This document shows positions 1 through 6,036 of a DNA stretch of 7,042 nucleotides, one piece after another; position 1 is the first letter of the stretch, and every line of letters begins with the position of its first letter. A program made the position numbers and the translations under genes. The notes beneath the pieces were generated by a model, which saw only the letters and a program-made list of their open reading frames with translations, was not told where the DNA came from and made no database searches. The DNA is from Paracoccaceae bacterium (GTDB lineage Bacteria; Pseudomonadota; Alphaproteobacteria; Rhodobacterales; Rhodobacteraceae). The stretch covers positions 1 to 7,042 of the forward strand of contig JAMWZF010000161.1 of assembly GCA_024304875.1 (NCBI GenBank), in the 5' to 3' direction.

Positions 1-534
1 GCGATCGTGCCGATGGCGCCGTCCGGCCTCGACGCCACCGCGCCGCATCTGACCTGGGACGATTCGACCCTCAAGACGGGGGAGGCGACCTTCTTCGAGA
101 TCGCCGGCTGCCACCGCCGCTACCATTGCCCGCAGTCGCGGACGATCTTCCTCGGCAAGCCGCCCGAGAAATACCGCCGCGCCGATGCCGCGGTGACCGA
201 GGCGACGGCGGCCGCGCTGGACGTGGCCAGGCCCGGAGCCACCTGCGCCGACGTGGCGGCGGCCTTCAACGGGACGCTGCGCAAGCACGGCTTCGAGAAG
301 GACAACCGCTGCGGCTATTCCATCGGCCTCAGCTATCCGCCCGACTGGGGCGAGCGGACGATGTCGTTCCGTGCCGGCGACACCAGCGTGCTGGAGCCCG
401 GCATGGTGTTCCACTTCATGCCCGCACTCTGGCTGGACGACGGCGGCATCGAAACGACCGAACCCATCCTCATCACCGAGGCGGGGGCCGAGACGCTGTG
501 CAACACGCCGGGGGGCCTTCGGGTCATCGACTGA
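1..534 (+). CDS. doeA: M24-family (creatinase-like) hydrolase, probable ectoine hydrolase DoeA, 3' part only
   Basis: The reading frame is open from the first base, so the N-terminal domain lies outside the window; 177 C-terminal residues are present. They form the pita-bread catalytic half of an M24 protein. The stretch GYSIGLSYPPDWGE followed by a GDTSVLEPGM segment and the C-terminal IETTEPILITEAG match what I remember of ectoine hydrolases (DoeA/EutD), which open the ectoine ring to N-acetyl-diaminobutyrate in the cytoplasm. Where metal-dependent M24 peptidases have Asp, Asp, His and Glu ligands, this protein shows FFEIAG, HCPQSRT, GYSIG and FHFMPALW, so most ligands are absent, as in creatinase; only the last Glu (IETTE) remains. 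That argues against an Xaa-Pro aminopeptidase. No downstream doeB is visible; the next gene is an unrelated regulator. The M24 fold is confident, the ectoine substrate less so. Confidence 0.8.
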   Translation, partial: AIVPMAPSGLDATAPHLTWDDSTLKTGEATFFEIAGCHRRYHCPQSRTIFLGKPPEKYRRADAAVTEATAAALDVARPGATCADVAAAFNGTLRKHGFEKDNRCGYSIGLSYPPDWGERTMSFRAGDTSVLEPGMVFHFMPALWLDDGGIETTEPILITEAGAETLCNTPGGLRVID

Positions 535-733
535 GCGGCGGGGGACCATCCGGCCTTGTGCCGTGTCCTCGGGCCTTGAAGCGTATAATCAGGATTATGG
601 TAAATACAGGTGCTGCCGGAAACAGCGTTTGATCAGGGGTTTGGCCGTGCTCGCCGCCGCATGGCGCATGGAAATTGACGCTAGGGTCAATTGAGACTAC
701 CCAAAAGGACAGCAATCACCCGGGACCTTCCAC
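535..733. other. Intergenic region upstream of the LuxR-type gene
   Basis: No credible gene is seen here. The segment is more AT-rich than its flanks. It holds a TATAAT hexamer at 584-589 without a convincing -35, inside a small palindrome ATAATC-AG-GATTAT (585-598), and a longer inverted repeat at 673-692 listed separately. A purine tract AAAAGGA lies at 703-709, too far (24 bases) from the 734 start to serve as its ribosome-binding site. No obvious T-run terminator follows the doeA-like gene, so read-through into the regulator cannot be excluded. Confidence 0.5.
673..692. promoter_or_regulatory. 20-bp palindromic operator candidate (lux-box-like)
   Basis: Two perfect 7-base arms, AATTGAC and GTCAATT, are separated by six bases (GCTAGG). 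Total length and dyad symmetry resemble LuxR-family operators, which are typically 18-20 bp palindromes, although the base sequence differs from the Vibrio lux box. The left arm contains TTGACG (675-680), which could double as a -35 element; the hexamer 17 bases later (TACCCA, 698-703) is a poor -10. The site ends 41 bases before the regulator start at 734, a position suitable for autoregulation. Binding by this regulator is inference. Confidence 0.45.
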
Positions 734-1495
734 ATGAGCGACGCCCTCGTCCAACATCTTATCGACGTCGCCAACGCGCCCTCCGTCGAGGCGCTCTGGT
801 CCCTGCACAGCGACAAGATGGCCGACTACGGCTTCGACCGGCTGATCTACGGCTTCACCCGCTACCGCTCCGGCGGCTCTCTCGGCGATCCGCAGGACTG
901 GGTCGTCCTCACCAACCAGAGCCCCGACTACATGAAGGTCTTCATCGACGAAGGCCTCTATTTCCATGCCCCCATGCTCCGCTGGGCGCTCGAGAACAAT
1001 GGCGCCTGCTCCTGGCGCTGGATGGCGACGCCGGGCAACCTGACCGCGGCCGAGGAGCGCGTGGCCGAGTTCAACCGCTCCATGGGCGTCACCGCCGGCT
1101 ATACGATCTCGTTCCGGTCGGTGTCGGCCCGGACCAAGGGCGCCATCGCGCTGACCGCCAGACCGGGCCTGTCCCAGGACGACGTGGAGCAGATCTGGCT
1201 GCGGGCCGGCAACGAAATCATCGTCCTGAACAACGTCTTGCACCTCAAACTTCTCACGCTGCCGTACCAGGGTCAGCGGACGCTCACCAAGCGCCAGAAG
1301 GAAGTCCTGCAATGGGTCGGCGACGGCAAGACGACGGCCGACATCGCGCTGCTGCTGGGCCTGACCTCGGCCACGGTGGAAAAGCACCTCCGGCTCGCCC
1401 GCGAGGCGCTGGACGTGGAAACCACCGCCCAGGCTGTGCTCAAGGCCGCCTTCTACAACCAGATGTTCGTGCTCGAACCCGACGGCGCAATCTAA
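734..1495 (+). CDS. LuxR-family transcriptional regulator with autoinducer-binding-type domain (probable LuxR solo)
   Basis: The 253-residue protein has the two-domain plan of quorum-sensing LuxR proteins: an autoinducer-binding fold at about residues 15-165 and a GerE/LuxR helix-turn-helix at about 184-245. The HTH shows LTKRQKEVLQWVGDGK, then the recognition helix around TSATVEKHLRLAREAL and the terminal AQAVLKAA. By eye against TraR, the pocket residues Trp57, Tyr61 and Asp70 correspond to Tyr66, Phe70 and Ala79, while Pro71 and Trp85 are kept (Pro80, Trp94). Loss of the Asp that holds the homoserine-lactone amide suggests a different ligand or none. No luxI gene is in the window. The ATG at 734 is chosen because an in-frame TGA at 692-694 leaves no earlier start; GGGA at 722-725 is a weak ribosome-binding site. 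A palindrome upstream may be its own operator. Family is confident, ligand unknown. Confidence 0.88.
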   Translation: MSDALVQHLIDVANAPSVEALWSLHSDKMADYGFDRLIYGFTRYRSGGSLGDPQDWVVLTNQSPDYMKVFIDEGLYFHAPMLRWALENNGACSWRWMATPGNLTAAEERVAEFNRSMGVTAGYTISFRSVSARTKGAIALTARPGLSQDDVEQIWLRAGNEIIVLNNVLHLKLLTLPYQGQRTLTKRQKEVLQWVGDGKTTADIALLLGLTSATVEKHLRLAREALDVETTAQAVLKAAFYNQMFVLEPDGAI

Positions 1496-1585
1496 GGTCG
1501 CCGCCGGCCCGGACCGGGACATTTTTGACCAGGAGGTCAGGATTCCCCGACTTTGCGATGACCCATGGTCATGTCAGGGTATCCA

Positions 1586-1857
1586 TGTTCCGTGAGTGGT
1601 GGCCTAAGGCCAGGGAACAACGGGTGAGAGGCCCCTGATATTGAAGGGAAATCCATCCGCCGGTCTGTTTGCCGGACGCCAGTCTCGGGGTGGGAATACT
1701 CCCCCGTCCCGAGGCTGGCACCCTGCCCCGTGTCGATGTCCCACCCCGCCTTGCGGGGGTCGGCGCGGGGTGGCCCAGCGGCATCGCGGTTCTCCCACCG
1801 CGGTGCCGCCCCTGAAACGCGAAACGCCGCCCCGATGAGGCGGCGTTTCCGTTTTTA
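1586..1857 (+). ncRNA. Candidate structured RNA (unidentified), ending at a terminator-like hairpin
   Basis: Successive stems are visible. TGTTCC (1586-1591) pairs with GGAACA (1614-1619) around TGGCC-TAA-GGCCA (1600-1612). A 12-base-pair stem with one G-U pair joins 1678-1689 to 1708-1719, with an inner GGGA/TCCC hairpin (1692-1703). CCACCCCGC (1741-1749) pairs with GCGGGGTGG (1765-1773), competing with a tight CCCCGC-CTT-GCGGGG hairpin (1744-1758). The segment closes with an 11-base-pair hairpin plus T-run suited to plus-strand termination. It lacks tRNA, RNase P, SRP and tmRNA hallmarks; a loose resemblance of CCCCTGATATT (1632-1642) to part of 6S RNA is too weak to name it. No clear promoter is seen. 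It could instead be tsf 3' UTR or a dispersed repeat, and the strand is inferred only from the T-run. Confidence 0.3.
1821..1857. terminator. Strong intrinsic terminator hairpin, probably bidirectional
   Basis: GAAACGCCGCC (1821-1831) and GGCGGCGTTTC (1839-1849) form a perfect 11-base-pair stem with a 7-base loop. On the plus strand it is followed by CGTTTTT (1850-1856), a good T-run. On the minus strand it begins 31 bases beyond the tsf stop and is followed by the weaker GCGTTTC. It most likely ends the rpsB-tsf transcript and any plus-strand transcript from the luxR side. Confidence 0.75.
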
Positions 1858-1880
1858 GACAAGGACTTGCGCGTCGAAGT

Positions 1881-2759
1881 TCAGGCGCCGGAGGCGGCCT
1901 TGGCGACCTCGGCGGCAAAGTCTTCCTTCTCGACCGCGATGCCTTCACCGACCTCGAGGCGGACGAAGCCGGTGATCTCGGCGCCGGCCTCTTTGGCGGC
2001 CTGGCCGACGGTGATGTCGGGGTTCACCACGAAGGACTGGTTCAGCAGGGTGGATTCCGCGACGAACTTCTTCATCCGCCCGACGATCATCTTCTCGATG
2101 ACCTCTTCGGGCTTGCCGCTCTCGCGGGCGATGTCCATCTGGACCTGCTTTTCCTTCTCGATCGCCTCGGCGTCCATCTCGGCCTCGGACAGCGCGGCGG
2201 GGTTCACGGCGGCGATGTGCATGGCCACCTGCTTGCCGAAGGCGGCGTCGCCCCCGGTCAGCGCGACCAACACGCCGATCTTGCCCATGCCGTCGGTGGC
2301 GGCGTTGTGGACGTAGGACACGACCTCGCCGCCCGACAGCTTGGCCATCCGGCGGACGGCCATGTTCTCGCCGATGGTGGCGATCTTGTCGGTGACGGTG
2401 TCCTGAACGGTCTTGCCGCCGAGATCGGTGGCCAGCAGCTCCTCGACCGAGTTCGCGCTCATGGCGATCTCGGCGATGGACTTCACCATCTTCTGGAAGT
2501 CGGCGTTCTTGGCGACGAAGTCGGTCTCGGCGTTGACCTCGACGGCCACGCCCTCACCGCCCGAGACGGCGACGGCGACAAGGCCCTCGGCGGCGGTGCG
2601 GCCGGATTTCTTGGCGGCCTTGGCCAGGCCCTTGGTGCGCAGCCAGTCGACGGCGGCGTCCATGTCGCCGTTCGTCTCGGTCAGCGCCTTCTTGGCGTCC
2701 ATCATGCCCGCGCCCGTGCTGTCGCGGAGTTCCTTCACCATGCTCGCGGTGATCGCCAT
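1881..2759 (-). CDS. tsf: Translation elongation factor Ts
   Basis: EF-Ts exchanges GDP for GTP on EF-Tu in the cytoplasm, recycling it for each elongation round. The 292-residue protein is of normal size (the E. coli protein is about 283). The N-terminal UBA-like domain carries the family signature LRDSTGAGMMDAKKAL at residues 11-26, and the EF-Tu-contacting motif EVNAETDFVAKN lies at 74-85; the core and dimerisation subdomains follow to the C terminus. The ATG at 2757-2759 is preceded on the minus strand by AAGGAG (2768-2773) at good spacing. It follows rpsB by 97 bases in the conserved rpsB-tsf order, with no promoter needed between them, and a terminator-like hairpin follows its stop. No frameshift or missing motif is seen. 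Confidence 0.97.
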   Translation of the reverse strand: MAITASMVKELRDSTGAGMMDAKKALTETNGDMDAAVDWLRTKGLAKAAKKSGRTAAEGLVAVAVSGGEGVAVEVNAETDFVAKNADFQKMVKSIAEIAMSANSVEELLATDLGGKTVQDTVTDKIATIGENMAVRRMAKLSGGEVVSYVHNAATDGMGKIGVLVALTGGDAAFGKQVAMHIAAVNPAALSEAEMDAEAIEKEKQVQMDIARESGKPEEVIEKMIVGRMKKFVAESTLLNQSFVVNPDITVGQAAKEAGAEITGFVRLEVGEGIAVEKEDFAAEVAKAASGA

Positions 2760-2856
2760 GTTCTTGTCTCCTTGAGAATTGGCCCCGGGCGGGACCTATG
2801 CCCGCCCGGTAACATTCGGATAACGCAGGTCCGCCCGGAGTGACTCCGGGGCCGGA
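2760..2856 (-). promoter_or_regulatory. rpsB-tsf intergenic hairpins
   Basis: Two perfect hairpins sit between the genes. CCCGGAG-TGA-CTCCGGG (2834-2850) begins 6 bases after the rpsB stop. CCGGGCGGG (2785-2793) pairs with CCCGCCCGG (2801-2809) around a 7-base loop, ending 11 bases before the tsf ribosome-binding site. Neither has a T-run in the minus direction, so full intrinsic termination is unlikely. They may set the rpsB:tsf ratio by partial attenuation, block 3' exonucleases, or mark a processing site. Confidence 0.5.
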
Positions 2857-3666
2857 TCAGGCGGTGGAGTCTTCGGTCGCCTGCTCGGCGGCGGACGCTT
2901 CGGCGGCGGCGCCTTCCTCGGCGAGGGTTTCCTCGGCCAGGGCCTCCATCGCGCCCATGTCGACGCCGGCGGCGCCCAGCTGGGCCGAGAGGCCGTCCAT
3001 CGCGGCGCGGCTGACGAGGTCGCAGTAGAGCGCGATCGCGCGGGCCGCGTCATCGTTGCCGGGGATGATGTAGTCCACGCCGTCGGGCGAGCAGTTGGTG
3101 TCGACCACGGCCACGACCGGGATGCCAAGCTTCTTGGCTTCGGCGATGGCCAGGTCTTCCTTGTTCACGTCGATGACGAACAGAAGGTCCGGCACGCCGC
3201 CCATCTCGCGGATCCCGCCGAGGGAGGCCTGAAGCTTGGCCTGCTCGCGCTCCATGCCGAGGCGCTCTTTCTTGGTGAGGCCCTCGAAGCCCTGCTCGGC
3301 CGCCTCGTCGATGGCGCGCAGGCGGTTGATCGACTGGGACACGGTCTGCCAGTTGGTCAGCGTGCCGCCGAGCCAGCGGTGGTTCATGTAGTACTGGGCG
3401 CAGCGTTCGGCGGCGTCGCGGATCGGCACCTGGGCCTGCCGCTTGGTGCCGACGAAGAGGATGCGGCCGTTCTTGGCGACGGTGTCGCGGATCACCTGCA
3501 GCGCCTGGTCCAGCATCGGGACCGTCTGGGTGAGGTCCATGATGTGGATGCCGTTGCGCGCGCCGTAGATGAACTCGCCCATGCGGGGGTTCCAGCGCTG
3601 GGTCTGGTGGCCGAAGTGAACGCCCGCTTCGAGAAGCTGGCGCAGAGTGAATTCAGGCAGAGCCAT
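2857..3666 (-). CDS. rpsB: 30S ribosomal protein S2
   Basis: S2 binds late to the small ribosomal subunit between head and body. The protein starts MALPEFTLRQLLEAGVHFGH, the typical alphaproteobacterial opening with the first S2 signature, and carries the second signature around residues 160-190 (PDLLFVIDVNKEDLAI through the VVDTN stretch). It has 269 residues; the last 25 or so are an Ala/Glu-rich acidic tail common in this group. The frame could begin six bases earlier at a GTG (3670-3672), but AAGGA (3676-3680 on the opposite strand) lies only 3 bases from that GTG and 9 from the ATG at 3664-3666, so the ATG is chosen. It heads the rpsB-tsf unit. In E. coli S2 represses its own operon through the leader; a comparable role for the structured leader here is inference. 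Confidence 0.97.
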   Translation of the reverse strand: MALPEFTLRQLLEAGVHFGHQTQRWNPRMGEFIYGARNGIHIMDLTQTVPMLDQALQVIRDTVAKNGRILFVGTKRQAQVPIRDAAERCAQYYMNHRWLGGTLTNWQTVSQSINRLRAIDEAAEQGFEGLTKKERLGMEREQAKLQASLGGIREMGGVPDLLFVIDVNKEDLAIAEAKKLGIPVVAVVDTNCSPDGVDYIIPGNDDAARAIALYCDLVSRAAMDGLSAQLGAAGVDMGAMEALAEETLAEEGAAAEASAAEQATEDSTA

Positions 3667-3795
3667 CTGCACTATTCCTTTCCGGTTTCATGCCTCGGCA
3701 CGGGATCATCCCGGACATCTGTCCGGCACAACCGGTGGACGGACCGGGGATGTCTCCCCCGGGCGCCCGCCCGTGCCTGTGGATTTCGTGCCGCG
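3667..3795 (-). promoter_or_regulatory. rpsB leader with multiple hairpins
   Basis: If transcription begins near 3790, the leader is roughly 120 bases and dense in short stems: CCGGAC-ATCT-GTCCGG (3711-3726), GGGA-TCA-TCCC (3702-3712), CCGGT/ACCGG (3732-3747) and GGGGA-TGTC-TCCCC (3746-3759), the last two mutually exclusive. The AAGGA ribosome-binding site is at 3676-3680. A long structured leader fits ribosomal-protein autoregulation, but no specific S2-binding motif can be assigned by eye. Confidence 0.4.
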
Positions 3796-3824
3796 CGCCT
3801 ACACCGGGGCGGCGGGTGGGTCAA
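3796..3824 (-). promoter_or_regulatory. Candidate promoter for rpsB-tsf
   Basis: On the minus strand TTGACC (3824-3819) is followed after exactly 17 bases by TAGGCG (3801-3796). A strong -35 with a degenerate GC-rich -10 is common for housekeeping promoters in this group. No better pair is seen between rpsB and the upstream gene. Confidence 0.4.
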
Positions 3825-3875
3825 GACCCGCCTTGCCGGCGCGTCGCCTCGGGCGGTGGCTTTGGGCGCATATGT

Positions 3876-3930
3876 CGGAGCGGGGGCGCTGCCCCCACAC
3901 CCCCGAGGTATTTGGAGCGAAAAGAGGGGA
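3876..3930. repeat. Rhodobacterales-type GC-rich intergenic repeat with hairpin
   Basis: GGGGGC-GCT-GCCCCC (3882-3896) forms a 6-base-pair hairpin, followed by CCCCCGAGGTATTTGGAG and a purine-rich tract (3917-3937). I recognise this arrangement, GC-rich hairpin then GAGGTATTT, as one that recurs between genes in Rhodobacterales genomes. Only one copy is in the window, so its repetitive nature rests on recall. It lies between the acyltransferase stop and the rpsB promoter, where it could also cap the upstream minus-strand transcript. Confidence 0.45.
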
Positions 3931-3959
3931 AAGAGGGGCCGGAGATCGACGCCCGTCCC

Positions 3960-4694
3960 CTACCCCGTCAGCTGCGTATAGGCCCAGACCGCGGAGAAGA
4001 GGACCGGCTGGTGGACCAGGTAGACCGCGAGGCTGTGCCGGCCGGGCCAGCCGAGCCGCTGCGCCAGGCGGCGGCCGCCCCAGGCGGGCTCGAACGTGGC
4101 CGGGGGGATCGCCTTGGCCAGCGCCATGCCGGCCAGGAAGGGCGCGAGCCAGGGGATCAGCGGCTCGTAGTCGAGCGTCGGCGGGATGTTGGCGGTCAGC
4201 CCGGTGAAGGCCAGCCAGGGCGGGCCGAGGAAGGCGCGGCCGTAGAGTTCGGCCAGGGCCAGCACCGCGACGGCGCCGAGCAGGGGCACGCTCCACTGCG
4301 CCCGCAGGACAAGAAGGCCGAGGACGCTGCAGGCGGCGATCGAATGGAGGATGCCGAAATAGATGTAATTGGCGGGGAAGACGACATAGGTCGCCAGGCT
4401 CACCGCCGCCGCTGCCGCCACGATCATCGCCAGCCTGCGCAGGAAGCTGTTCCAGCGCAGGCTCCGCCCGTGCGCCAGCACCAGGCTGTAGCCTGCCAGT
4501 CCGATGAACGTGCCCGCGATCCCCTTGGCGAAGATCGCCCAGCCGCCGCTCGTCGTCGTCCCCCGGGCCACGTAGCCGAACATCTCGAGGTCCAGCGTGA
4601 AGTGGAACACCGCCATGCAGACCAGCGCCAGGGTGCGGGCAAGGTCGATCCAGGCCAGCCGCTGGCCCGGCGCTGGGACGGCGGCCTCGGTCAT
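3960..4694 (-). CDS. DUF1624 / HGSNAT-type membrane acyltransferase
   Basis: The 244-residue multi-pass membrane protein belongs to the heparan-alpha-glucosaminide N-acetyltransferase-like (DUF1624) family. Its N terminus carries the family pattern RLAWIDLARTLALVCMAVFH (residues 12-31), ending in the conserved membrane-embedded His31. A second conserved-looking His occurs in FGILHSI (about 117), and the C-terminal GRHSLAVYLVHQPVL (218-232) matches the HQP end motif of such acyltransferases. About seven hydrophobic segments are visible, with a short length typical of bacterial members. The family moves acyl groups from cytoplasmic acyl-CoA to sugars or lipids across the membrane; the substrate here is unknown. 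The start lies 4 bases after the HupE-type stop with no strong ribosome-binding site, suggesting translational coupling in one operon. Confidence 0.8.
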   Translation of the reverse strand: MTEAAVPAPGQRLAWIDLARTLALVCMAVFHFTLDLEMFGYVARGTTTSGGWAIFAKGIAGTFIGLAGYSLVLAHGRSLRWNSFLRRLAMIVAAAAAVSLATYVVFPANYIYFGILHSIAACSVLGLLVLRAQWSVPLLGAVAVLALAELYGRAFLGPPWLAFTGLTANIPPTLDYEPLIPWLAPFLAGMALAKAIPPATFEPAWGGRRLAQRLGWPGRHSLAVYLVHQPVLFSAVWAYTQLTG

Positions 4695-4698
4695 GGGG

Positions 4699-6036
4699 TC
4701 AGAGGAACACCCGCTCCACCACCCAGTAGGCCCCGACGATGGCGATCAGGACCGAGGCGGGCATGGCGACGATGCGGGCATAGCTGCCCTGCTCTTCCAC
4801 CGCCGAGGAGGCGGCGGAGAAGCCGAGCAGGATCGCCGCGGCGACCAGCAGCGGCGCCAGCGCCGCGCTCATCTCGGCCCCGAGGGCGGCGACCGGCACG
4901 AAGAGCGCGGGCACGACGACAACGGCGACGGCGAGGTAGAAGGCCGCCATGACCTTGTTGGAGATGCCGATGGCCGAGTTGCGCATCGCCCAGACCACGA
5001 TCAGGTAGGCCACCGCGATGACCATGAGCTGGCCGACCTCGACCCCGATGTTGAAGCCGATGAGCGCCGGGATGAAGGCGTTGTCGGGCAGACCGAACTC
5101 GGCCAGGACCGAGGCGAAGCCGAGCCCGTGCAGCAGGCCGAAGCAGAAGACGACTACCGGCCGCCAGGGATTCAGCCGTCCGGTCGAGAAGATGTTCTCG
5201 ACCGCGACGTAGACGATGGAAAGCGCGATCAGCGGCTCTACGACGGAGCCGGGGATCGACACGTAGCCGAGCGCGGCGATGGCCAGCGTGATGGTATGCG
5301 CCAGGGTGAAGGCGCTCACCTGCCAGAGCAGCGGGCCCATCCGCTGGGCGAGGAAGAACAGGCCGAGGACGAAGAGGATGTGGTCCAGCCCGAGCGGCAC
5401 GATGTGGTCGATGCCGACGGGGATGTATGCGAAGAAGGTCTCCCACGGGCCGGCCTGGTCGCCGCCGGCAAGCTGGACCGGGCCGGTGCCCTCGCCGCCC
5501 TGCAGGAGCGCGTCGTAGGGCGCCTCGACCCCCTGCTGGCGCAGGACGATGTCGCCGAGGGAGCTGTCCCAGGCGAATTCGACCGTCTGCGCGCCCTCGG
5601 GCAGGTCTGCCGAGAAGGTCAGGGTGGAGGTGCGCAGAAGCTCGGTATCGCCGACCTGCGGCACCTCGACGCCGTCGAGCGTCAGGGGCAGCGGCGCGCC
5701 GTCGACGGTGACGCTGATCTGGTCCGACAGGGTCGTCCAGGCGCCGCGGACCTCTTCGGCGAAGGCCTCGGGCTCCATCTCGCGCAGGGCGTCGTAGCGC
5801 TCGGCCTCCGGGGCGGCGTTGGTATCCTCCAGCCCTTCGAGGTCGATCCCGGCGACGAAGCTCTCGAGGTTGGCGTCGACGCTGAAGACCAGCCGGTCGT
5901 CCTGCCGCTCCATGTCGGCGATCGCGGGGATCACCTCGTGCGCGGCGGCGGCGCCGGCCAGACACCATATCGCGAGCAGCATTGACACCGCGCGGGCAAG
6001 GATCACCCTCGCGGCGGAAAAACGGGAGCTAGTCAT
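4699..6036 (-). CDS. HupE/UreJ-family membrane protein with N-terminal ectodomain (putative Ni/Co permease)
   Basis: In the 445-residue form a signal peptide (residues 1-32, ending AGAAAA) precedes mature His-Glu. A soluble, acidic, beta-rich ectodomain follows to about 195, then a membrane domain with six or seven hydrophobic segments. The membrane part has the HupE/UreJ hallmarks: GIDHI and GLDHILF (208-222), AHTITLA (246-252), HGLGFAS (303-309) and FNIGVEVGQ (328-336), giving His, Asp and Glu side chains suited to metal passage. Relatives are linked to nickel or cobalt uptake for hydrogenase, urease or cobalamin; the metal here is not proven and no such enzyme is nearby. Three ATG starts exist: 6057, 6036 and 5982. 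The middle one is preferred for its GAGG site six bases upstream (6043-6046) and complete signal peptide; the longest adds only seven residues. It is divergent from the DUF4198 gene. Confidence 0.85.
   Translation of the reverse strand: MTSSRFSAARVILARAVSMLLAIWCLAGAAAAHEVIPAIADMERQDDRLVFSVDANLESFVAGIDLEGLEDTNAAPEAERYDALREMEPEAFAEEVRGAWTTLSDQISVTVDGAPLPLTLDGVEVPQVGDTELLRTSTLTFSADLPEGAQTVEFAWDSSLGDIVLRQQGVEAPYDALLQGGEGTGPVQLAGGDQAGPWETFFAYIPVGIDHIVPLGLDHILFVLGLFFLAQRMGPLLWQVSAFTLAHTITLAIAALGYVSIPGSVVEPLIALSIVYVAVENIFSTGRLNPWRPVVVFCFGLLHGLGFASVLAEFGLPDNAFIPALIGFNIGVEVGQLMVIAVAYLIVVWAMRNSAIGISNKVMAAFYLAVAVVVVPALFVPVAALGAEMSAALAPLLVAAAILLGFSAASSAVEEQGSYARIVAMPASVLIAIVGAYWVVERVFL
5982..5987 (+). 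promoter_or_regulatory. Possible -35 element for the DUF4198 gene
   Basis: A consensus TTGACA lies 48 bases before the DUF4198 start, inside the first codons of the divergent HupE-type gene. No convincing -10 follows at 15-18 bases (the candidates read TCACCC to CCCTCG), so this is a hint only. Given the touching start codons, any promoter for this gene must lie within the opposite coding sequence. Confidence 0.25.

Larger units (their letters stand above)
1496..1880. other. Gene-poor, highly structured region between luxR-type gene and tsf
   Basis: No open frame here has a believable start, length or composition. The first part holds two short dyads, TGACC-AGGA-GGTCA (1526-1539) and ATGAC-CCATG-GTCAT (1558-1572). 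From about 1586 onward the sequence is a series of strong hairpins ending in the hairpin/T-run at 1821-1856, described in the ncRNA and terminator entries. The two flanking genes converge here, so part of the region is simply their 3' untranslated space. Confidence 0.6.

Noticed and set aside
1504..1525. GC-rich dyad followed by ATTTTT just after the LuxR-type stop, considered as a terminator.
   Set aside because: Only about three base pairs can form with a realistic loop, too weak to call.
1558..1638. Small plus-strand frame of 26 codons (starts MTHGHVRVSM, contains REWWPK).
   Set aside because: No ribosome-binding site precedes the ATG, the frame runs through the hairpins of the structured region, and no family is recognised.
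1586..1720. 6S RNA (ssrS).
   Set aside because: CCCCTGATATT is only loosely similar, no closing stem or central bubble could be drawn, and as I recall ssrS in Rhodobacter lies by a 5-formyltetrahydrofolate cyclo-ligase gene, which is absent here.
1641..1838. 65-residue plus-strand frame, and overlapping minus-strand frames up to 114 residues, in the same region.
   Set aside because: Proline/arginine-rich low-complexity translations of GC-rich hairpin DNA with no plausible start signals.
3690..5985. Long plus-strand open frames (420 and 462 residues) opposite the acyltransferase and HupE-type genes.
   Set aside because: Arg/Gly/Asp/His-rich antisense shadows typical of GC-rich DNA; the minus-strand frames carry clear family motifs and membrane segments.
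5819..6034. 72-residue N-terminal extension of the DUF4198 frame.
   Set aside because: It would place a normal signal peptide in the protein interior and is antisense to the HupE ectodomain; the ATG at 6035 has a good ribosome-binding site.
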